From positions 46,240,059 through 46,304,058 of the forward strand of contig CM053327.1 of the NCBI GenBank assembly GCA_028583605.1: DNA of 64,000 bases, in the 5' to 3' direction. A program made the translations under genes and the position numbers. This document shows positions 22,097 through 33,200 of this stretch, one piece after another; position 1 is the stretch's first letter, and every line of letters begins with the position of its first letter. The notes under the pieces are model-generated. The model ran no database searches. It was not told the origin of the DNA and worked only from the letters and a program-made list of their open reading frames with translations. This DNA comes from Dastarcus helophoroides (Eukaryota > Arthropoda > Insecta > Coleoptera > Bothrideridae).

Positions 22097-25000
22097 CTAT
22101 GATTGAAATACGTTGGTGCGCGCAGAATTATGCACCTAGCGTGGCTGCCATGCGATGCCTATCAACGGCCTCCACGGAATACGAAGAAATAAACTACAGA
22201 ACACCACGCTAAAGCTAGCCCGTGGTGCGGTACGCCGCTCCGCGCTTATGCGATATTGCCAAATGGTGAATACGAGTCAGAGTTTAAAGTGTGTATTTAC
22301 GCTTCTAACTTAAAACCTAAGCAGTGTGATGCTAAATGCGTAGGTACCGGCTGATTTGATTGTGATTGCTAATTGTGCCGCTTACAAACTGCCAATAGTA
22401 CGGCTATTCACAAAGAGATAGCAGTACTCATTCTAGAGTCTAATTATTAATTTATAAATTTAAATTTAAACAATTTTGGTGAGAAAGTAATGAACACTTT
22501 ATTTCTTTAAAAGATCGTAGAGCGAATGTTGTTTAAAAAAATTTTTTTTTGTGTTTTTGTCGAGTTTAATTAGAACTTTGTAATAAAATACATTTTATCT
22601 TCAAATGCAGTTTCTATGAAAAAGTAATATAATTTTATTTCTTTGAAAGCAAACAATTTTAATTAAGTAATCTAGAACCGTAACCAGGTGCAACCGCACA
22701 GGGGGTTCAGAAATGTCCATAATGATTTTTTTTGTACTCGATGAAAATTTAGAGATGATAACCCAAAAATATGTTGGAGGCTATAAGATGTTATATAAAT
22801 TTAATTCGTAAAAATAATGTTACGGGCTTATCGGTTCGAATTGATTACCACGTGTGAATAATACCCACTTTATTACTGAACTCAACTTGGATCACCACAA
22901 TTAACAATTAACTCACTTATTATTGACTTCTACTAACTCACTAATTGCACTGACTTCTAACTGACTGACTCGAGGGAAAGCTGACCGCCTTTTATAGTTT
23001 TGGCCCCGGCTTCTAGAACTTTTCGGCAGATAAGATATCGTTTGCCGAAATTTCTGGAACGCTTATCTGCCATTTGTTTCGTTATCGCGGCCGCTTTCCC
23101 CTTATCAGATCCTTCTAGAAACTTTTTTTATTTACTAAATTCTACAATTCTATTCTAAATCCTATTCCATCTATTTACATTGCGATACACTGCCTCCCCC
23201 TTAGAAATGATCGTCCCGATCAGTTCCAATCAGTCACTTCGCCACTAAATTTGCATAGTTTATTCCACCTATTTTCATTGCGTTACAATACTATTAAATA
23301 TCAGAATTTTTATATCACTTTTGTTTCTCTTAAATTTAATACCTTGCTATGCCACTGGAGTCACCTAAACTCTTAACTACTAATATTTTTGCATAGGGCA
23401 TCGAACCTCTATTTTTTTGTTCCGGGTTTTGGTTTTCGTTCCGGGAAAAAATCATATCGGTTCCGTTCCGGTTTTCGTTCCGACAAAATTAGCGGTTTTT
23501 TCCATTTTTCGATTCAGTTCCAGCTTACTCATTTTTTAATTTTTAAAATTGTTTCATCTAAATTAATTTCCTAACATCATTCAGGAAATGTTCTCCCTCT
23601 TTTTTTAAATATTGCAGCATACAACTACGGTGATAATGCTTAAAATTTGAAGGAAATATTTCTCGATTTTTCGAATTTAAAAATTTCAGGATGCAACTCT
23701 GGATTCTGGGTTCATTTTGAGTTCAAACTTCGAACCTACAACTTTATAAAAAAAATTAGCTAATACCCGTGTATTCGCCTAGGTGAAAAAAAAAAGAGAA
23801 AGGATCCTTGAATTTATCACATTTTTAAACACAAAATAATGATATACTAATTAACTAATAATACTTGTGAGTGACTTGGAATAAAGTACTCAAAATTTTA
23901 TTCCATTATATTATATACTATGAGGAAATTGAAATACGTTGGTGCGCGCAGAATTATGCACCTAGCGTGGCTGCCATGCGATGCCTATCAACGGCCTCCA
24001 CGGAATACGGAGAAATAAACTACAGAACACCACGCTAAAGCTAGCCCGTGGTGCGGTACGCCGCTCCGCGCTTATGCGATATTGCCAAATGGTGAATACG
24101 AGTCGGAGTTTGAAGTGTGTATTTACGCTTCTAACTTAAAACTTAAGCAGTGTGATGCTAAATGCGTAGGTATCGGCTGATTTGATTGTGATTGCTAGTT
24201 GTGCCGCTTACAAACTGCCAATAGTACGGCTATTCACAAAGAGATAGCAGTACTCATTCTAGAGTCTAATTATTAATTTATAAATTTGGATTTAAACAAT
24301 TTTGGTGAGAAAGTAATGAACACTTTATTTCTTTAAAAGATCGTAGAGCGAATGTTGTTTAAAAAAATATTTTTTTGTGGTTTTGTCGAGTTTAATTAGA
24401 ACTTTGTAATAAAATACATTTTATCTTCAAATGCAGTTTTCATGAAAAAGTAATATAATTTTATTCCTATGAAAGCAAACAATTTTAATTGAGTAATCTA
24501 GAACTGTAACCAGGTGCAACCGCACAGAGTACTTCAAGGGGCTCAAAAATGTCGATAATGATTTTTTTTTTGCACTCGATGAAAATAATTTAGAGATGAT
24601 AGCCCAAAAATATTTTGGAGGCTATAAGATGTTATATAAATTTAATTCGTAAAAATACTATTAAATATCACAATTTTTGTATCACTTTTGTTTCTTTTAA
24701 ATTTATTACCTTGCTATGGCACTAGAGTCACCTAAACTCTTAACTACTAATATTTTTGCATAGGGCATCGAACCTCTATTTTTTTTGTTCCGGGTTTTGG
24801 TTTTCGTTCTCGGAAAAAATCATGTCGGTTTCGTTTCGGTTTTCGTTCCGACAAAATTAGCGGTTTTTTCCGTTTTTCGATTCAGTTCCAGCTTACTCAT
24901 TTTTTAATTTTTAAAATTTTTTCATTTAAATTGATTTTCTAACATAATTTAGGAAATGTTCTCCCTCTTTTTTTAAATATTGCAGCATACAACTACGGTG

Positions 25001-25178
25001 ATAATGCTTAAAATTTGAAGGAAATATTTCTCGATTTTTCGAATTTAAAAATTTCAGGCTGAAACTCTGGATTCTGGGTTCATTTTGAGTTCAAACTTCG
25101 AACCTACAAAATTATTAAAAAAAATTAGCTGATACCCGGTGCATTCGTCTAGGTGAAAAAAAAAAGAGAAAGGCTCCT
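22097..25178. repeat. Large tandem duplication (two ~1.4 kb units)
   Basis: Unit 1 (20095-20213 plus 22097 to about 23805) and unit 2 (about 23811-25178) are near-identical and share GTTGGTGCGCGCAGAATTAT, CCACGCTAAAGCTAGCCCG, GCAACCGCACAG and TTCCGGGTTTTGGTTTTCGT. Unit 1 has two later insertions (the pogo element and the solo LTR) that unit 2 lacks. The TTCCGTTCCGGTTTTCG sub-repeats recur near the right end of the composite at 28033. No gene is supported in either unit. Confidence 0.8.
22818..23287. mobile_element. Solo LTR (470 bp)
   Basis: It starts TGTTACGGGCTTATCGG and ends ATTTTCATTGCGTTACA, the TG...CA form of an LTR with TGTTAC/GCGTTACA ends. The duplicate unit at about 24650 has AAAAATACTATTAAA with no insert. 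Flanking bases are ATAA (22814-22817) and ATAC (23288-23291), a 4-bp duplication with one mismatch, as expected for a Ty3-type integrase. No internal coding region is present, so it probably arose by LTR-LTR recombination. Confidence 0.75.
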
Positions 25179-25189
25179 TTGGTTATATA

Positions 25190-27960
25190 CTATTTGAAAA
25201 TTTCGACTTTTCTGAAGAATTCAATTTTTATATAATTATAAATTATAAAATTTATAATTTTATTGAAAATTTTGACTTATTTTGAAAATTTCGACAATAA
25301 AAACCCACCTATTGACAAAGTCGATCTTTTCCCGTTCGACTTCCAAATTTTCGAAATTTTAACTTGATTTCGAAAATTTCCACCTTTTTCAAAATTTTGA
25401 TTTTTTTGAATATTCCAAATTCCTCAAAATTCTGTTTTATTTGGTTGGTTTTGATTTTTTTTGAACATTTTACTTTTATAACTTTCGTTCTTGTTAAAAA
25501 TTTTATTTTTTGAAAATTACAATTTTTTTTGAATATTTGGAATTGATCTCGAAGTTGTCTGACCTTATTTTTGTAAATATCAAATATTTCAGACTCGAAA
25601 TTTCATCTTTTTTTGCAAATATAACTAATTTTAAATTCGATTTTTTCAAAACATTTCAATTCTTTTTAAAAATGTGAATTTTTTCAAAGTTTTAACTTTT
25701 TGCAAATATCGACTCTCTCGAATGTTTGTTTTTTTTATTCAACTTTTTTTCAATTTTCACTTTTTCGCAAGATACTGACTTTCTAAATATAATTACTCTT
25801 TTTAAAATCTGTATTCGATTTTAATTGAAAATTCCTAAACATTTTTCGATTTCCTTAAAGCATTTCGTCTTTATATTTTGAAAACTTTCAAATTCAAATG
25901 TTCTTTTTTTTAGCTTCCACTTTTTTCAAATGTTTATTTATTTTATTAATCGCCAGACTTTTTCAGTTTGACCTTTCTCTAAGATTTTAATTTTTTTACC
26001 AAATTCTGAATTTTTTTAAAATCTTTATACATAATTTCGATGTTTTCTCCAAATTGTTCTTTTTTTTTTCAAAATATTGATTTCTTCTGTAAATTTAATA
26101 ATATTAAAAAACTGACTTTTAAAAACTTCTACCCTGTTTTTTTTTTAATTTTTGACCTTCGTCAAACTTCTGGCAATTTCTCAAAGCTTTGATCTTTTTT
26201 TGAAAACCGAGATTTTTTTTTAAATTTCGACTTATTCTTGAAGTTTGGGCTTTTATGTAATAAACTGAACTTTTATTTAAGAAATTAGATTTTCCTTTAA
26301 TTGTTGTTTCCTGAAAAATTAAATTTATTCTCAAAATTCCGATATTTTTAATATTTTCAAACCTTTTCCAAAATTTAGACTTTTTTTGAAAACTTTGACT
26401 TTTCATCATCGAAATTTCGACTTTTTCCCGAAGCTATAACTTTTTCGGAATTTGATTTTTTTTGGAAAATTTCCTCTTTTTTTTAAAGTTTGGTTTTTGT
26501 GTAATATGATTATGTTGAAACACTTTTTTTCAAAGCATTTACGTTTTTTTTTGAAAATTTCCACTTTAGCTCAAAATTTTTACTATTTCTCGAAGTTTTA
26601 ACTTCTTTTTTTGATAATTCCGATTTTTTCGGGAAAATTATCACTTTTTTCAAAATTGCGAAATTTTGAAATATTTGAATTTTTTCACGATTTTAATCTT
26701 TTTTGAAAAGTGTTACCTTTTATCATCAAAATTGAAACTTTTTTCGAAACTAAATATAGCTTCATCCAAAATTTAAAGTTTTTTCAAAATCTCCAATTTT
26801 TTTCAAAAGTTCGAGTTTTTGGGATAACATTTTTTCAAAATTCGCCTGTTCTAGAAATTTTTTAACTTTGGTGAAGAATCCAGATTTTCAAATTATCAAT
26901 TTTTAAATTTTGAACCAATTCTACAAAAGGAATTCAAGATTTAACTAAATTTCGATTTTAAAGCTGCCTAAATTCAAAACAATCTAAACAAAAATCGCAG
27001 CTTCGGGGCGGAAATCCAAATTTTAAGAAAAAAGTGAAATATAGCGTAAACAAAACCAGATAAAAATTTGAAGTTTAAATTGGACATTTTCCAACATGTC
27101 ATCGTTCCAAGTTTACCCTTAAAATTTCGACTTCAATTTCAAGATCCCGGCTTCAAATTGGAATATAAATGTTGTATTTTTCGCTTGAAATTTTGACTAA
27201 AATTCCCAACTTCTAGGACAAATTAGAAATAGCAAGATTTTATCACATATTTTGAGATTTTGCGAAGTTCGATGAAGTGAGCATAGCAATAAATCATTAG
27301 AATTTGAAATATCGAGAAAAAAATTGGCATATTTAAATTAAAGTGAAATTTGAAGGAAAAAATTCAAGGCAACTCGAAATTTTTATTAATAACTTCAAAA
27401 AACAAGGGTATTATATTATAAAAGGGGAAAATCCAAGTTTGAGGAAAAAAAACAAAGTTTGAGTGTTTGTTCTAAAAAAAAAGTTGGAATTTTCGGAAAA
27501 ACTCAAATTTGCAAATAAAATTACCAGGAAACTGGTCTTCAATGACTTCACTGCTTGAGTCCATATTTACAATAGCACATAAAATTTGTATTTTAAACTC
27601 GAAATTTTATAAAAAGGAAAGAAATATTCTGAGAAAAGGGACCACATTTCAAAACAGAACCAAAAATTTTGAAAAATGAATATTCAAGTTATACAACTTA
27701 AAATTCAATTTGGCTTGAAATTTTAAGAATAAAATCAACATTTTCTTAGAAAGAGTGAAAATTGTAGGTTTGTAATTGAACTTTCAAAAAAATGCTCTTT
27801 AAAGTAAACTCATAAATTTGAGATGAAAATTTGAGTGATTAGAAAGAGTGAAAATTGTAGGTTTCTAATTAAACTTTCAATAAAATGTTCTTTAAAGTAA
27901 ACTCGTAAATTTGAGATGAAAGTTGCACGAATTTTGTAAAGAAATAAAAAAATCCCAAAC
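25190..27960. repeat. Degenerate poly-pyrimidine array, then purine-rich array
   Basis: Bases 25190-26900 are T-rich with AAATTTCGAC-like words; 26930-27960 are A-rich with a few longer internal repeats (for example TTAGAAAGAGTGAAAATTGT at about 27747 and 27838). The strand switch near 26900 resembles an old inverted array. No gene is supported. Confidence 0.6.
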
Positions 27961-28569
27961 TTTAGGGTAAAGTAAAAATTATTTTAAGAACATACAAATT
28001 CAACGAACCGAAATAAACGGTTATTTTTTTGCGGTTCCGTTCCGGTTTTCGTTTCTACAAAAATAAAGGTTTTTTTTTCGGTTTCCGGTTTTCGGTTCAG
28101 TTCAGATTCGAAGCCCTATTTTTGCATCTGCGCACCCTCTGTCAAAAAGTCACCAGCCGCCACTGCATGCAACTACTAAAAATGTTCGTTCCAGAGACTA
28201 GTTCGTTCATTGGATAAGGAACACTTTCATGAAATAAACTGCTTTTGAACGAAATCTCTTGGCTAAATGTAGTCTTCCTCCGAATTGGAACGTGTCATGC
28301 AACTACTGAAGATGCTCGTTCCAGAGACTAGTTCGTTCAATGGACAATGAACACTTTCAGTTACAATTCAATCCCCTCTTTGACTGTAGAAGTCTTCATT
28401 ATCAATAGCTTAAGAGGTAAAATGCTCTCTTCATTTGCTTCCACTTCGTAACAGTTTCGAAACCGAAAATCTCAAGAACTTAATGTATTAAAGACGAAAC
28501 CGAAAATCTCAAGAACTTAATGTATTAAAGACGAAACCGAAAATCTCAAGAACTTAATGCATTAAAGAT

Positions 28570-30215
28570 ACATTTTCAGAAGCTCGAGTTTCATTTTGAA
28601 ATGTTGGAATTTTTCTCGAATTGTAATCTAGAAATTTACAAATTTCCTGAACGTGTTAAACTTCGAGGAAAACTTCCAGACGAAGAGTCGAAAATTCGAG
28701 AATCAAATGTTAAGAATTTATTAATTATGAACTACGAGTTTTTCAAAATATTTTTAAATGTTAAGAATTATGAACTACGAGTTTTTCGAAATGTTCTTAA
28801 ACTGGCTTAAGCTTCCAGAAATGCTGAGTTGATATGTCGACTTTAATCCCAAACTGAATATCTGACAAAGGAAATTTCTAAAATAAAGTTAGCGCCATCT
28901 ATTTAAAAAAAAATGTAACTTTGATGTATTCTGTCTAACACAACCGAACACTCAACTGACATATTGTGGCGAAAATAATTATATCTATAAAAACGTCGCC
29001 GCATTATCTGATGTGGGAACACCTCGTACGAACTATTTAAATTTTAAAGTCAATAAAGTTAATAATCAATAGTCAATAGTATACTCACCAAAGGCAAGTA
29101 GAAATGGTAATTAGGAACTACACTCGTTACATAATCTGAGCGCTAGTGGCCCAGGTTTAACTTCTTTATCTATTAGATGAACGTTTTGCACTAAAACAAT
29201 TTTGATTTAAAACGCTGTCGAGATTGCAGCAGTCAATTTGTTGAATGGAAGCTTAGACGTAGAATTTTTAAACGGCGACAATGGGGCATCATTATGCACT
29301 TAAATCTCAATAAGTAAATTAGACTCTAAATAGATGCTACCGGTGTTCAAATAACACACACAGAAACGTTCTATTTCTGCCGATTTTTTTTTTGTTATTA
29401 AGATTGACAGTTGGCGTCACACATTTATAAAATGGGATTCACCGATTCGACAATAATTTTGAAATAAAATTAACGAATTGTATTAAGTTTTTTGACAAGT
29501 TGATTAAGGTAAAATAAAATTGAACTGTTTGTAACTTTGGATAGTTGGTTATGGATAAGTTTTCATATCTGTGAGAGAATTTAGCACACTTAATTTCGCT
29601 TTGGGGACGACACGTTGGTTAAACTATCACTCTAAGAATTTTCCCAACTTTTTATGTGTCTATTGTTGTATTCAAATATAGCGTCAGTTCAAAATGTTGA
29701 TCAGAAATTTCGAGACGAGTTTTTGGGTCAATTTTGTTTGGTTTTAGACTCCGGGAGCTGTGAATTGGTATTAAAAGGCGCAAAAGCTGCTCTCCACAAA
29801 ACGGAAAAAGAACGTTTTTGAAAATTGCTTGACGTAGTTCCATCTGTAAAATATCAAAGGAGTGTTTTCTTCGTAATATCATTGTACTGGAAAAAACAAT
29901 AGCTAATCTGTTTGAATAGAAAATAATCCCATTATAAAGAGGAAGTCCCATCATTTCAACAAGTTCAATATCTATTTATTCTATTGGTTAATGATATAAA
30001 CAAACAATTCAATATTGTCGAACATTTCTATTCGGTCAGGTGACTGTTATGTATTAATCAAACAGATTTTAGCACAGTGATCGGTCTGCGAATATAATAA
30101 ATTGTCTTAGTTAGTTACCTGTGACGCCTCTTAACAAATATGTAGAAACGCGTTATCACCTTTCTGTAATCGATAAGACAATTGACTCGGTTCAATAGCT
30201 TTATCATTTAATAAT
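28570..30215. other. Upstream region of the pseudo-aminopeptidase gene
   Basis: This mostly unique AT-rich stretch contains no coding sequence that I can support. It has a short direct duplication at 28725-28805 (ATGAACTACGAGTTTTTC twice). The promoter and transcription start of the gene that begins at 30216 should lie in the last part, but no element can be named with confidence. Confidence 0.4.
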
Positions 30216-33200
30216 ATGAAGAAACCGCAAAATAGAGCCGTTTCACGTACCAGTGATTTCAAATTGGACAATGTTGCGGACGATTGCGACAATGACAGCA
30301 ACAAGGACAACCATGGATGGTTCGTTACAACGAAAAAAGCCATGGCGTTCATGGTATTTGCTGTATTTTCGCTTATATTTGTGATACTCTTTATGTACTT
30401 TTATGGACCAAGCAGACAACTCGAAGAGGTAATTTAGAATAATTCGAACACTGGGGGCGCTACCACTTTTTATCATATTACGAAAAATTGACTTTGAATT
30501 TAGAATTTAGTTTATATTCAGAATTTGTAATAAGTAATAAGACTTACTTTAACAAGAATTGTTTATTCTGAAGAGGCCTAGTCTAGGTTTCAGACTAGGG
30601 CTTTATCTTTCGTTGCTTTTGGGTAGCACATCGCTAAGTCTATCGTTATTATTAGTTATGGTAACTAATTGAACAGAAAAAAGAATCTGTCATTATTTTT
30701 GTACCAATAGTGACATTATATAGAGTTCACTGTGTCATGCATAGGGTTGCAACCCCCTAAACATATGTAGTGAATCACAGGTAGCCAAACGACAGTGTCT
30801 GTATTTATAGTGAAGCCAAACTATCAGCAGTTCTTACTAAAAGTAATAAAATGAAAATAATCACTTTCCACTGATCCACTGACGTTTAGCAGAGGCAGTC
30901 TCTCTGACAGCAAGGCCAGGACCCACTTCAGTAGTTTGATTTTTGAGACGCATTTATAGTGAAGCCAAACTATCAGCAGTTCTTACTAAAAGTAATAAAA
31001 TGAAAATAATCACTTTCCATTGATCCACTGACGTTTAGCAGAGGCAGTCTCTCTGGCAGCAAGGCCAGGACCCACTTCAGTAGTTTGATTTTTGAGACTG
31101 ACTTTAAATTTAAATTTTTCTTGCATTGAAGATAGCTGTCTTGAATTCAAGGTGACTGTCTTGCATTCAAGGTGACTGTCTTGCATTCCAGATGACTGTC
31201 TTACATTCAAGCTGACTGTCTTGCATTCCAGATGACTGTCTTGCATTCGAGATGACTGTCTTGCATTCAAGATGACTGTCTTGCATTCAAGATGACTGTC
31301 TTGCATTCAAGATGAGTATCTTGCATTCAAGATGACTGTCTTGCGTTCAAGATGACTGTCTTGCATTCAATATGACTGTCTTGCATTAAAGATGACTATC
31401 TTGCATTTATTTTCACAATCACTTTCAGCACGTGCATCAGGAAGATACAGATATCGAAGATATAATCCAAGAAGACATAGAACATAAAGTGAAAAGAAAT
31501 ATAAGATTACCGAACACTCTGAGACCGTTGCATTACAAACTGAAACTGTTTCCAATTTCGGATGAATCGAATGTGGACTTTTTTAGTTTTAATGGGACAG
31601 TTACCATAACGATTCTTTGCATTGAAAGTACCAAAGAAATTATTCTTAATTGGCATAGTTTACAAATCAATGACGAGGATATTTCCGTTTATTTTAATAA
31701 AAAGGCAAACGTAATACCAACCAATGAAACGAATGTGGCAAAACCTGAGCAAAATTTCGGAAACGTTAGTAACGAACGAATAGAGAATGTAACAGAGTCG
31801 GAAATTGCCGAATACATTGGAATGTCGCACATTGATAAAGATTCAACTAATTTGAAACTTACCCTATTTTTAAATGAGTATTTGAATATTGGAAACATCT
31901 ACTACGTAGAAATCAAATTTTCTGGAACTGTATCAGACAATTTGGTCGGTCTATACAAAACCAATTATATTGATGGAAAAGGAAAGAAGCAGTAAGTATT
32001 TAAACGTATAATTAAAGCTAGTACTAAACGTTTTTATTTTAGATGGTTGCTCACCACACAGTTTTATACCATTTACGCCAGAAGAGTATTTCCATGCTTC
32101 GATGAACCACACTTTAAAGCTCAGTTTCAGATTAGTTTAGCACGAAAAACAAACTTAGTTGCGTTATCCAATATGCCTCTGGAAAATTCGGAACCTTTGT
32201 AAGTATGCAAGTAGCTTTGTAAGTATGCAAGTAGAATGCAACCTAGACTAGAAATTCATGCAGCCCTCCAGGCGGCGTCTATAGTGAATCTAGGTTGCAT
32301 TCTACTTGCACACGACATTGTTGGCGATGGCCATAGTTTCTCTATGGACCAATAGGTGGTACTACTAAGAATCACTCGCCTGACGTCTGTGAATGTTCTA
32401 GTACTTACTTGTCGGAACATTTGCTAGCATTCGAGTTGGATATACCAAACTGACGAGATCTAACAAGATCGAAACCGGTTTTTGGTTTCCAAACTTCGAA
32501 TCTAATAAATGTTCAAACCTATTGGTCTGTGCATTAGAACCATTGTAAGTATGATTAAGAATTTGGAAATTCTATAGTATCGCGCTTTGCTGTGCCCACC
32601 TCCACAAGTTTAAAGTAAATCGTTGGTTAAACCATAAGTGCACATTACAAATTGGTTTCATAGTCAACAGTTTCGATATTTTTTCGACATTTTAAACTAG
32701 AAAGAAGAGTTTCGCCTCTGGTATGGTGGACAAACTGACTTACCGAGTTCTTCTGTCTAAAGTTTCTTACCCTTTGTACCAAATTTTCAATTTAGAAGAG
32801 TTTCGCCTCTGGTATGGTGAAGGTACTGAGTTACCGTGCTCTTTTGTCTAAACTTTCTTATTCTTTGTACCAAATTTTCAATTCAGAAGAGCTTCGCCTC
32901 TGGCATGAAGGACATACTGAGTTACCGAGCTCTTCTGTCTAAAGTTTCCTATTCTTTGTACCAAATTTTCAATTCAGAAGAGTTTCGCCTCTGCTATGGT
33001 GGACATACTGAGTTACCGTGCTCTTTTGTCTAAACTTTCTTATTCTTTGTACCAAATTTTCAATTCAGAAGAGTTTCGTTTTTTCAAGTGTCTCTCCCCA
33101 TCCTAGTAAACACGTTTTTTCATAAAAGCTGACAAGATAGTCCTGGTTTGGGTAATATTGTAACGCGGAATCGATATCTGATAACTAAATTGGCCTACGG

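Larger units (their letters stand above)
20022..28165. mobile_element. Composite 8.1 kb element bounded by CAGTGGCGGCTGGTG inverted repeats
   Basis: The left end CAGTGGCGGCTGGTG (20022-20036) is matched perfectly by CACCAGCCGCCACTG at 28151-28165. Both ends have a GCGC block shortly inside. The interior is nested: a pogo relic, a tandem duplication, a solo LTR and a degenerate poly-pyrimidine array. No transposase of its own is visible, so it is non-autonomous. The CAG start suggests hAT-like ends, but the 8 bases on each side (ATTATTAT and CATGCAAC) do not match; the flanks instead correspond to different positions of a repeated unit. Confidence 0.6.

Noticed and set aside
29652..29954. 100-codon minus-strand open frame upstream of the pseudo-aminopeptidase gene
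   Set aside because: No recognisable domain, no start context or splice partners; it could not be supported as a gene.
31010..31306. Minus-strand open frame with a repeated QDSHLECKTV-like unit
   Set aside because: It is the translation of the 20-bp minisatellite in an intron; 20 bp is not a multiple of three, and the apparent protein repeat simply cycles through frames.
32836..33033. 65-codon open frame in the 91-bp tandem repeat
   Set aside because: It spans repeat units in an intron and has no coding features.
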